Positions 45,361 through 53,977 of a stretch of DNA of 64,000 bases are shown piece after piece. The notes beneath the pieces were generated by a model, which was given only the letters and a program-made list of their open reading frames with translations, was not told the DNA's origin and searched no databases. The DNA lies in the NCBI RefSeq assembly GCF_005771435.1, contig NZ_VANI01000016.1, positions 1-64,000 on the forward strand, read 5' to 3'. Numbering within the stretch: position 1 is the first letter of the stretch; each line of letters opens with the position of its first letter. The translations under genes and the position numbers were made by a program. The DNA comes from Microbulbifer harenosus (GTDB lineage Bacteria > Pseudomonadota > Gammaproteobacteria > Pseudomonadales > Cellvibrionaceae).

Positions 45361-47019
45361 TCAGCCGGCCGGTAAGAGTTTGTTCTGCGCGAGGAACTTT
45401 TCGACCTGCGTACGCACCCTGCTCTTCCATTCGGGATAGCCTTTGCTGTAACCGTGGCCCCCGCGGGGAACAGATACCAATTCGCATTGATTTCCCGAAG
45501 CCGCTAGCTTTTCGCAAAGATTCACCGCGGTGGAATAGTGGACCAGTTCATCGTCAACGGCGTGGAACATCAGCAACGGCGGCATCTGTGCATCCAGCCG
45601 ATGCACCGGCGAAAGGTCCTCGGCATAATCGCCAAACCGGTTCGGGGTATATCCGGTTGCTGTTGATGTATCGGTAACAGCCGAACTCAAAAACAGCAGC
45701 GCCGGTTTGACTGCAGGGGCCTCCTTCTGGCTGGAACCAGGCGGCGTTGGGCCTATGGCAGTCCACAGGGCTACGTGGCCGCCGGCAGAAGTTCCCCCCA
45801 CTGCAATCCTGTGTGGATCTATCCCCAGCTCATCCGCATGCGCGACTACCCAGCTGTACGCCGCGCGGCCGTCCGCTACCGACTCAAGCGGACTGGTACC
45901 GAAGCGGTTATGGGTGCGGTAGTCCGGCGCTATGCCAATCATGCCCTGAGCAGCGGCCCAGCGGGCCCAAGACTCAGCTTTCACGGGTGTACCTTTGGTC
46001 CAGCCACCGCCGAAAAAGTACACCAGTGCAGAACGCCGATCAGTTGCCTTCCAGTCTTTGGGTTTGAATACAAAAAGATTCATCGAGTTTTCGCCGCTGC
46101 GGTAGGCAATGGTCTCAGCGCCACTCAAACTGGTGGGCGTAATTTCCTGCCGATCCCGTGCTGATCGAGAGACCACCTGGCTCGGTGGAGAAACTGTCTG
46201 GTCTTTACCAGTTTCCACGCGCAGATTGTCGATCGTGAAATCGGCTCGGCCACTGGTGCTGGAGTTGAAACCGATACGTCCTATCCCGGCGTCACCGGCG
46301 GTCACCGCCGCAAGCATGGGATATCCACTGGCTGGCTCTCTGGAAATCAACTGTCCGTTAATCCAGACAACAAAAGAATTCGGGTCAAGGATTGCTTCCT
46401 CACCGTTATCCGGGCGGATATAGGCAAGACCCAGCTTTTCCCGGTCGTTAACCCATACTTTGACGTTCTGCGGTTTCGCATGATCGTAGGTACCACGCTG
46501 TAACATTGAATTTCCAACCCGCAGTCCCAGGTTTTTTCCACTTCCAGATTGATGGAGCTCCAGGCCAAATGCACGCCGGGCGGCAGCGTTCAACAGGATA
46601 CCTTGAGAAGAGTTCCAGGGACCGACAGAGAAAATCAGTGACGCAGGTCCTTTGTTTTTGACGGGCTTGTTGTTGATAACATCGAACTCCACAAAAAGGG
46701 TGTCAACTCCCTGAGAACCAACGACATACTCAAGGACGCCCACATGGTCACTGTCATCGAGAAAGTGCGCCGCATGACCACTATTCAACGCGGAACCGCC
46801 ATCGACCACAGTAACCTGCTCCACTCTGCGCAATCCGCTGCCAAGAGGTTCTTCCCCGAGAGAATATGCTTCGAAGTCCTCGAGTACTAAACTGCGGTTA
46901 TTCTCATTATCTGCAAACGCCACGGCACACAGCGCAGTGAGCAGAAAATTGACAATTAACAACGGTAGCAGACGAGTCCGTCGGTAATAACAGGAGCGGG
47001 TAAAAATTGGATTTCTCAT
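45361..47019 (-). CDS. Secreted alpha/beta-hydrolase (carbohydrate-esterase-like) with N-terminal accessory domain
   Basis: A 552-aa exported protein with a signal peptide (about 1-37). An N-terminal beta-rich domain (about 40-280; LVLEDFEAYSLGEEPLGSG, ADFTIDNLRVETG) looks like a carbohydrate-binding jelly roll. A C-terminal alpha/beta-hydrolase of the BD-FAE/Est type follows (about 310-550). It has the oxyanion motif FFGGGWTKG, nucleophile GGTSAGGH, acid MFHAVDDELVH and His RGGHGYSKG. It may remove acetyl or other ester groups from a polysaccharide outside the cytoplasm. AGGTGAG lies before the ATG. It is between a TonB receptor and the lipoprotein gene on the same strand. Confidence 0.82.
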   Translation of the reverse strand: MRNPIFTRSCYYRRTRLLPLLIVNFLLTALCAVAFADNENNRSLVLEDFEAYSLGEEPLGSGLRRVEQVTVVDGGSALNSGHAAHFLDDSDHVGVLEYVVGSQGVDTLFVEFDVINNKPVKNKGPASLIFSVGPWNSSQGILLNAAARRAFGLELHQSGSGKNLGLRVGNSMLQRGTYDHAKPQNVKVWVNDREKLGLAYIRPDNGEEAILDPNSFVVWINGQLISREPASGYPMLAAVTAGDAGIGRIGFNSSTSGRADFTIDNLRVETGKDQTVSPPSQVVSRSARDRQEITPTSLSGAETIAYRSGENSMNLFVFKPKDWKATDRRSALVYFFGGGWTKGTPVKAESWARWAAAQGMIGIAPDYRTHNRFGTSPLESVADGRAAYSWVVAHADELGIDPHRIAVGGTSAGGHVALWTAIGPTPPGSSQKEAPAVKPALLFLSSAVTDTSTATGYTPNRFGDYAEDLSPVHRLDAQMPPLLMFHAVDDELVHYSTAVNLCEKLAASGNQCELVSVPRGGHGYSKGYPEWKSRVRTQVEKFLAQNKLLPAG

Positions 47020-47130
47020 CAGTTCTCACCTAGAAATTTATAATTGATGGTGAATTTGCACCTTTTGCATTTAGGCATATAGCTTTCGCCGGATTTCTCT
47101 GCCTGCGCAGAGCACGCACCGGATAAATCG

Positions 47131-50100
47131 TCAGAACCTGACTTGCACGCCAAGGTAGTACGTCGGTCCATAGGCCTGGTAATCACGCTGACTACCGTAA
47201 ATCGGCATATGATCCACTCGTGGCTCGTCAGTTAAGTTCACACCCTGTAAACGCAGCTGAATATTTCTTGTGATTCGATAGCTCGCACGCAGATCTACAA
47301 CCTGACTTGGCTCCACATACCGAAGCTGTGAATTACCGCCCACAAAATCCTGATAGTAGTCGGAGCGGTACTTGTAGATGGCCTGCACGTCCACAGCGCC
47401 AATTTCGTAGAACAACTGGAATGAGCCGGAGTGACGGGAGTAGCCGGATATCGCCGCGGGATCGACCATCCCTTCCACTATTTCACCGGTAACTGGGTCT
47501 ATAACATCACCGAGAACAATGTCATGAGAGTGGTAATCGGTATCCGCGTAGTTGTAACCCAACTTTACGCCAAGGCCATTCAAGGGCGTGGGTAGATAAT
47601 CAAAGCTATGAGCAGCAGACAATTCAAAGCCGGAGAGCGTGCTTTCGTCTTCGGTAGTGATTGTTTGAGTAACGGGGATCGTTACGCTCTCGCCATCGAT
47701 AACGAACGTTTCATCAATCGCGATCGGTACGCGGCCGCCCTGAAAACGTTTTAAATACAGTGCACCGCTGAGCAGGGTGTCGTCATTGGGGTACCACTCC
47801 AGTGAAAGATCCGCATTCCAGGAACGCAGTGGCAGCAGGTTGGGGCTACCATTGGCTGTTACCCCGCCTATTGCTTCAGCAATTGATGAAAATCCGGCAT
47901 CGTCATTCTCTAGTTGGAAATCCCGCCCCGCACCCAGCGAACTGGGATCAGGGCGCGCCAGAGCCCGGTAAAGTGCCCCTCGCAACAGAAGATCCGAATC
48001 CAACTCCAGTGTGGCGTTAACACTGGGCAACAGATCCCAGGTGTCATTTTTGTATCTGACCTCTTCGAAATCACCATTGGCAATCAGCTGGATATTTCCG
48101 CTATCACCCAGTGGTTCCGCCGTCAAGCCAGATCTTAGCCCGGTTGAAGTAATTTCTGTGCGTACATAACGCACACCGAAATTTCCTGACAAAGGCAGCC
48201 CCAAACGTACTGCGAAATCGGCCATGGCGTAGGCTGCATAAGTACGTTCTACGACATCCCGACTACTGTTGCTGCGACGTTCATCTGGCAGACCGGTGTC
48301 TTGCGTGCCAGTGTATTGCTCATACAGACACAAAGTGTCGAAAGTGGCCCAAGAATTTATGGCGGCCCCGCTCACATTCTCCATAAAATTTCCCTGAGGA
48401 AATTTGATGCGACAGGCTTCATTTACGGCCATGTCTAGGGCCCTGTCGTCCTGCGAAAATTCATTGCGCAGGAAATAATCCTGATAGCGCATTTCCGCCA
48501 GGCGCACACCGGATTTCACCTCACGGATAAATGCGTGTTCGAGTGCATAAGCCCCGTCAAACCGGAAGGCCTCTATGGTGTGATCAAGTCTTGTGTTATC
48601 TCGCAGCAATAGTGCGTCGTCGCTGAACAAGGAATGGTCATTGAGGTCGAATCTCGGATCCACGGCGATAGCGGCGACATCCCCACCGCGGATATCCCAG
48701 GTATACGGCACGGAACCATCAAAGCCGGCGTATTCTTCCGTGAATTCAGCAAGAGAGTTACCATAGATATCCAGAGCGTCGGTGCGCAACCTTGACCTTC
48801 GGTTGACGTCGTTTCTGAGTGTGTGGGAATAAGAAAGATCCGCACTCAACGTTAGTTGATCGTTTACGAACCAGGCTGTGTTAATGCCGACGCCGCGGTA
48901 CTCTTCCAAACGCTCGAAATACTGCCCTTCCGAGGAGAGTTGACTTGTTCCCGCAAACGCAAGCAATGTACCGTTTTCATCATAAACAGCATCCGGGCCG
49001 ATACGGCGGGCGTCGGCAAACACCAGATCGTGGCGATCTTCTGTGAAGTTGCGTTTGGAGTATTGCGCATCCAAATTTACTTCCAGCACATCATTCGGTT
49101 GCCACTGAAAGGCGGTGAATAGGGCCGAGCGTTCATCCTCTTCGCCCTGTTGACGCAGACCAAAAGAGTTAGGCACTAGGTAATAGGGATTTTCACTGTT
49201 CGCAGAACCAGGCGTTATCACGGTATCCGTACAGCGGTTGTAGCGCCCGCGGGAATCCCGCGAGACTGTTGCCGTAGCATCGCAGGCGCTCCAGGTTGAA
49301 CTGCTGTAGGCGCGATCCTGAGGGTTGGTGACTTCGTTCTGCTGTATGCCGATTGAAAATCCCAGTTCACCCATGGATCCAAGTTGGAATTGATCCAGGT
49401 ATGACGCCGTTCCCCGCCACCCTGCGGCATCGCCGTTCTCCATGCTTTCAGCATACGGGCTATAGCTAAGTTTGGTATCAGCCTGCACACGGCGTTTGCC
49501 ATAGTCCAACGGGCGCACACTGCCGATATCCACCACGCCGGCTATCCCGCCTTCCACCATATCGGCCTGTTGCGATTTGTATATTTTGATGGAATTGGCT
49601 AACTCGGAGGGGAACTGGCTAAAGTTAACTGACCTGTCACCACTGCCGTTGCTAGCCTGACGGCCATTGAACGTGGTAGCACCGAGGAAGGGGCCGAGTC
49701 CGCGAATTGCCATCTCACTACCGCCACCCTTGCCGCGATGACCGGCAGCACCGGTGACCGTTTCAAGTACTTCACTCAGTGACATGGCGGGCAAATTGCC
49801 GATATCGTCCGTCGAAACTGCATCGACAATCGTGCTCGAGCGCATTTTTGTGTCTATCGAGCTGCGCACTACTTCGCGTATACCTTGGACTGAAACCTCT
49901 TCTATCGTTTCACCTTGCTTCTGGGCAACACCCTGATCAATCTCTCGACCATTGTCCGCCATCGTAATTGCCGGACAACAAAGCGTCAGGCCGATACTCG
50001 CCAATACTCTCGGAGGCCACCTATGTGGAGGAGACCGCCTACTGAGGAACAAATTACTATTGTTATCCATGTAGTTTTTTTTACTTTTCAACTTTCTCAT
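47131..50100 (-). CDS. TonB-dependent receptor (paralogue A)
   Basis: A 989-aa outer-membrane receptor for oligosaccharide uptake. There is a long N-terminal signal region (about 1-48), a TonB-box-like ETIEEVSVQG, a plug domain (about 80-210: DDIGNLPAMSLSEVLETVTG, GSEMAIRGLGPFLG) and a 22-strand barrel ending in an aromatic residue (GVQVRF). The plug segment TTFNGRQASNGSGDRSVNFS is almost shared with the neighbouring receptor at 50481, so the two are tandem duplicates. Which start is used is unclear: GGGAG abuts the first ATG. It precedes the esterase gene by 111 bp. The substrate is unknown; an esterified uronate-rich glycan would fit the neighbours. Confidence 0.88.
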   Translation of the reverse strand: MRKLKSKKNYMDNNSNLFLSRRSPPHRWPPRVLASIGLTLCCPAITMADNGREIDQGVAQKQGETIEEVSVQGIREVVRSSIDTKMRSSTIVDAVSTDDIGNLPAMSLSEVLETVTGAAGHRGKGGGSEMAIRGLGPFLGATTFNGRQASNGSGDRSVNFSQFPSELANSIKIYKSQQADMVEGGIAGVVDIGSVRPLDYGKRRVQADTKLSYSPYAESMENGDAAGWRGTASYLDQFQLGSMGELGFSIGIQQNEVTNPQDRAYSSSTWSACDATATVSRDSRGRYNRCTDTVITPGSANSENPYYLVPNSFGLRQQGEEDERSALFTAFQWQPNDVLEVNLDAQYSKRNFTEDRHDLVFADARRIGPDAVYDENGTLLAFAGTSQLSSEGQYFERLEEYRGVGINTAWFVNDQLTLSADLSYSHTLRNDVNRRSRLRTDALDIYGNSLAEFTEEYAGFDGSVPYTWDIRGGDVAAIAVDPRFDLNDHSLFSDDALLLRDNTRLDHTIEAFRFDGAYALEHAFIREVKSGVRLAEMRYQDYFLRNEFSQDDRALDMAVNEACRIKFPQGNFMENVSGAAINSWATFDTLCLYEQYTGTQDTGLPDERRSNSSRDVVERTYAAYAMADFAVRLGLPLSGNFGVRYVRTEITSTGLRSGLTAEPLGDSGNIQLIANGDFEEVRYKNDTWDLLPSVNATLELDSDLLLRGALYRALARPDPSSLGAGRDFQLENDDAGFSSIAEAIGGVTANGSPNLLPLRSWNADLSLEWYPNDDTLLSGALYLKRFQGGRVPIAIDETFVIDGESVTIPVTQTITTEDESTLSGFELSAAHSFDYLPTPLNGLGVKLGYNYADTDYHSHDIVLGDVIDPVTGEIVEGMVDPAAISGYSRHSGSFQLFYEIGAVDVQAIYKYRSDYYQDFVGGNSQLRYVEPSQVVDLRASYRITRNIQLRLQGVNLTDEPRVDHMPIYGSQRDYQAYGPTYYLGVQVRF

Positions 50101-50480
50101 CTCCCTTGCAATTTAATCTTATTAGAATCTTTTATTTGGCTATAGAACTGCTCTTATGATTCTTCGAAAAGCAAGTACATAGGAAAAATATCCAGAAACA
50201 TACCTGCGCTTGTAATTATCGGTATTGTGAAATATTAAATTTCACGGAAAGTTATCTGAGTATCCGCGACCGCGGTTAAAATGCCATACGATATCTATGC
50301 CATTCACAATCAGAGGAATGATCAACAAGTGTAGATTTATCGAACTTCCGGCAAAAAAACCGTAATAGATTTATGGATGTAGGAATAAAAACTAGTGTCG
50401 CAGTAGAGTCTGGTTAAGTTAACCGGTTCACCCACTCAAAATCTGTGGGTGAACCTTGTTTCAACCGGATCAAATAGTTT
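50101..50480. other. Intergenic region between the two TonB receptors
   Basis: 380 bp without a gene, A/T-rich next to the downstream receptor. A perfect 11-bp hairpin (GGTTCACCCAC 50425-50435 with 50445-50455, 9-base loop) lies 25 bp after the stop of the 50481 receptor and probably ends that transcript, although no T-run follows. Adjacent is a 13-bp palindrome GGTTAAGTTAACC (50412-50424) of unknown meaning. The promoter of the 47131-50100 receptor was not identified. Confidence 0.5.
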
Positions 50481-53400
50481 TTAGAACTTTGCCTTCAGCC
50501 CCAGGAAAACGCGCGGACCATAGCTATTCACTTCACCCAGATTGTCGGTAGTGAAGAAGTACTGCTCTTTCGGTGCATCAAACAAATTGATCGCTTCCAG
50601 GCTGAGCTGCACACTGTCTGTCAGGCGGTAGGAAGCTTTCGCTTCCCAAACACCAACATCTCCCACATAGCGCAGACGGGTTCCGTTGCTGGTATAAGGC
50701 TGGAAGTACTCGCTGCGGTACTTGTAGATCAGGCTCGTGTCGAAGTTCCCAATCTGGTAGTAGACCTGACCGGAGAATACATGCTCGGAAAAGCCAGGAA
50801 GATTAGCAGGCGCAATAATGCCGATATTCTGGGAAACCACATTGCCGTTTTCATCCAGAATCACTGAATCGCCGTACTGGCTGTCTTCGAACTCGAAGTC
50901 AGAGTCTGCGAAGTTGTAACTCGCCTTCACACCCAGACCGCTTAGATAGCCTGGCAGGTAGGAGAAGCGGTGAGTACCGGTAAGCTCGAAGCCATTCATC
51001 GTACTGGTGTCTTCGTTGGTGCGCACAATGTCAAAATCCGCATTCAGATTCTGACCATCAACCAGGAAGCTCTCGGTGATACGTGCGGTCTCAAAGCCAC
51101 CCTGGAAGTTTTTATGGTAAATACCAAAGGCCAGCATGGTGTCGTCGTTTGGATACCATTCGATGGCGGCGTCAAAGTTCCAGGACATCAGGGGCTGCAT
51201 ATCCGGGTTGCCGTCACCATCGACACTGCGAAGAAGTTCACCGACCGTGGTTACCTCTTCTGAAGTATTTACATCAAAGGTACGCTTGTATCCAAGGTCA
51301 CTCGGATCCGGGCGTGACATGCCGCGATACACTGCGCTGCGCAGCATAAGATCCTCACGCAAATCAGCAATTATGTTCAGACTTGGAAGCACTTCCACGT
51401 AGTCGCCACCGGCTGTCACCCGCTCGAGCTCGGCATCCGCTATCGGTCTCATCGATAACACGCCGCTATCGCTTTCAACAATCTCGTAAGGTGTACGGTA
51501 ACCAACAGACTCAACTTCGGTCTGAACTACCCGCGCACCTAAGTTACCGCGCACTGGTATACCTTTCAGAGCACTCTCGAAATCTGCCATGACGTAAGCC
51601 GCGGTGGTCGTTTCCGTCACGTCGGTTACATCGCTGGTTTCTCCCTGCAGCTCCGGATAGGCGAATTCTTCACCAAGGTACGCGAGCATCATGTCGGAAA
51701 CACACTGGGTATCGAAGGTCGCCCAACTGTTGGCAGCACCGGTTACATTGCCGTCCCCATCAACGCTGGTAATCAGATCTCCATCGCTCACACTGTTCAG
51801 GAAATCTTTCTCCGGAAACTCAATGGCGCAGGTCTCGTTGATATCCTTGATCGCCGCTGCACCAGATTCAGAGCTGCGGGAAATACTGTATTCATCACGC
51901 GCGCTACCCAGGTCCAGATATTCCAGTTCGGCGAATCGAAGTCCCCCACTAACCGCGGTGATGAAGCTCCCGTCAACTCGCAGGTCGAAATCGGTACGGA
52001 ACGCTTCCGAGGTATTGCGTCGATCCACATCATTGTCGATGCGGATACGGTAGGCATCAGAAAAAAGCGAATGGTCATTAACATCGAAATCAGTGATTTC
52101 GTACTGAAGAATGCCGGAAGTCTTGTCCCAGTACACCAGTGGGCGGTAATTCCCTGCGGTTTCCTCGCCGTAGATATCGTACTTGTCGGATTGCGTACGG
52201 ATACCGACCTGGAGTTCATCCCGGGTTGTCTCGGAGAATGAGTAATCGGCCGACACGCTCAGTTTGTCGGTAAAATCGTACGAAATGTTCAGGCCGTAGC
52301 CCAGATAATCCTCTGTGCGGGAATAGAGTTCGCTGTTGGATTCGATCGCGGTTTCACCAGCCCACTTCATTAGCGCACCGGTATCTGTCACAACTAAAGA
52401 TCCCGCGGTAACGCCGGGAGTCACCCTCTTCATATTGGCAAAGTTAAGAATCTGGCGCTCTTCCGCCTGCACGCGCTCGGACTGCTGCAGGTCGAAATTG
52501 ATATCGGTCTTGTCGTTCGGTTGAAACTGCAGCGCTACGAATACCGCGTCGCGCTTGTCGGATGTGTCGTTCTGCTTATAACCGTTCGAACTGCCAACAA
52601 AGGCATATGGACTGCCGTGACTTACTGCCTTACCGGTCTCAGGGTCCACGCTGGTGTTGTAACCCTGGTCCTTGGCACCACCAACCTGATCTTCACAATC
52701 GCCGGCAGAACGATAGAAGCCCTCGTTGGTAATATTGGGGTCATTCAGACAGGCAAACAATGAAGTACCGCTGGGGCTGGAGGAATTCATTTCCGCTTCC
52801 GGCTGGGAAATGTCACTCTTCTCAAAACCCAGAGAAACACCGAACGCCATGCCATTATCGAACTCGAACTGGTCCACGTAACTGGCTGTACCGCGGAAAC
52901 CGACATCACCGGCCATGGGGTTGTCGAGATTTGCCTGGTCCGGATTAATGTTCGCCTTGGCATCAAACTGGATACGCTGCTTTCCGTACTCCAGTGGTTT
53001 GAGAGTTTCCAGTGCAATAAGGCCGGCCACGCCACCTTCAATCAGGCTCGCATCCTGGGTCTTGTAAATCGCGATCTTATTCATCAGTTCGGAAGGGAAC
53101 TGGGAAAAGTTGACCGAGCGATCGCCGCTGCCGTTGGTGGCGACACGCCCATTGAAGGTGGTGGCACTCAGGTACGGCCCCATACCGCGGATAGAGACTT
53201 CGGTGGCACCGCCGTTTTCTCGGTGCGAAGAAGCACCAGTCACATTCTCCAGCGCTTCACCGATGGACAGCGCAGGTAAATCACCAATTTCGTTTGCAGA
53301 CATGCCGTCTACGATGGTGGTGGAATTTCGTTTGATATCAATCGTGGTCTGGATTGTCGCGCGGGTGCCGGTTACCACAACCTCTTCCAGCGCGACGGTC

Positions 53401-53567
53401 TGATCGCCTCTCGCGACCTCCTGGGCCTGCGCCGCCCCTATATACGATGCAGCCGCCACTGCACTTACCAACAGTGACTTTTTAAAGTTTCTTTTATCGG
53501 CGAAGGTCATCTTCGCCGCTCTTTCAATCGCCATTGCATTATTCGCGTGATTATTATTATTACGCAT
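50481..53567 (-). CDS. TonB-dependent receptor (paralogue B)
   Basis: A 1028-aa outer-membrane receptor. Signal peptide about 28-48 (SLLVSAVAAASYIGAAQA), TonB box TVALEEVVVTG, plug domain (NEIGDLPALSIGEALENVTG, TEVSIRGMGPYLSATTFNGR) and a barrel ending in LGLKAKF. It is homologous along its length to the receptor at 47131. The start at 53567 has GGGGG about 9 bases upstream; AAT repeats encode the Asn-rich N-terminus. It is divergent from the alginate lyase operon, sharing a 410-bp control region with ATTGGT half-sites, so it is likely the alginate-oligomer receptor of this pair. Confidence 0.9.
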   Translation of the reverse strand: MRNNNNHANNAMAIERAAKMTFADKRNFKKSLLVSAVAAASYIGAAQAQEVARGDQTVALEEVVVTGTRATIQTTIDIKRNSTTIVDGMSANEIGDLPALSIGEALENVTGASSHRENGGATEVSIRGMGPYLSATTFNGRVATNGSGDRSVNFSQFPSELMNKIAIYKTQDASLIEGGVAGLIALETLKPLEYGKQRIQFDAKANINPDQANLDNPMAGDVGFRGTASYVDQFEFDNGMAFGVSLGFEKSDISQPEAEMNSSSPSGTSLFACLNDPNITNEGFYRSAGDCEDQVGGAKDQGYNTSVDPETGKAVSHGSPYAFVGSSNGYKQNDTSDKRDAVFVALQFQPNDKTDINFDLQQSERVQAEERQILNFANMKRVTPGVTAGSLVVTDTGALMKWAGETAIESNSELYSRTEDYLGYGLNISYDFTDKLSVSADYSFSETTRDELQVGIRTQSDKYDIYGEETAGNYRPLVYWDKTSGILQYEITDFDVNDHSLFSDAYRIRIDNDVDRRNTSEAFRTDFDLRVDGSFITAVSGGLRFAELEYLDLGSARDEYSISRSSESGAAAIKDINETCAIEFPEKDFLNSVSDGDLITSVDGDGNVTGAANSWATFDTQCVSDMMLAYLGEEFAYPELQGETSDVTDVTETTTAAYVMADFESALKGIPVRGNLGARVVQTEVESVGYRTPYEIVESDSGVLSMRPIADAELERVTAGGDYVEVLPSLNIIADLREDLMLRSAVYRGMSRPDPSDLGYKRTFDVNTSEEVTTVGELLRSVDGDGNPDMQPLMSWNFDAAIEWYPNDDTMLAFGIYHKNFQGGFETARITESFLVDGQNLNADFDIVRTNEDTSTMNGFELTGTHRFSYLPGYLSGLGVKASYNFADSDFEFEDSQYGDSVILDENGNVVSQNIGIIAPANLPGFSEHVFSGQVYYQIGNFDTSLIYKYRSEYFQPYTSNGTRLRYVGDVGVWEAKASYRLTDSVQLSLEAINLFDAPKEQYFFTTDNLGEVNSYGPRVFLGLKAKF

Positions 53568-53977
53568 TGTTACCCCCGAGGAAGTCTGCGCTTGTGGATA
53601 TTAACAAGGTACGCCTGCCTGGCGTCTTATTTCTCATCAGCGTCGCGGTCTCTCAAGCCCAGCCTGCCGACCAGATCCAAGGCTCTGCCGTGTCTGTCCG
53701 CTATCTGGTGAGAGAAAAGTCTCACCAAGAACCCACCCCGTCAACCAATTTTCAGAAAAATTACATAAATTGGACTGACCTCTGATCACAATAAAGCCAC
53801 AATCCCTAAAAACATCGCGAAACTTCATAACTGAAGATGCGCACCTCACAACCCGGCCACAACAATTGGTTGACAATGATTTTTTACCAATTTAGTCTGA
53901 ATGCATAACAGCTTCGGCCAGAAGGCTCTCAACCACCTTGCCGGCAGCGACAACATAAAGACGATACCCAGACGATT
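53568..53977. promoter_or_regulatory. Divergent control region: TonB receptor / alginate operon
   Basis: 410 bp. On the plus strand TTGACA (53870-53875) lies 17 bp before TAGTCT (53893-53898), a plausible promoter for the PL6 gene, and AATTGGTTGAC (53864-53874) overlaps its -35. ACCAATT lies at 53886-53892. The mirrored core AAATTGGTTGAC is on the minus strand at 53751-53740, with a CCAATTT half-site at 53773-53767. These match the ATTGGT/ACCAAT half-sites of UxuR/ExuR-type operators, so a FadR-family repressor binding on both sides is inferred. Confidence 0.5.

Noticed and set aside
53530..53570. AAT repeat at the start of the TonB receptor as a phase-variation tract
   Set aside because: Trinucleotide changes would not shift the frame, and the repeat is short.
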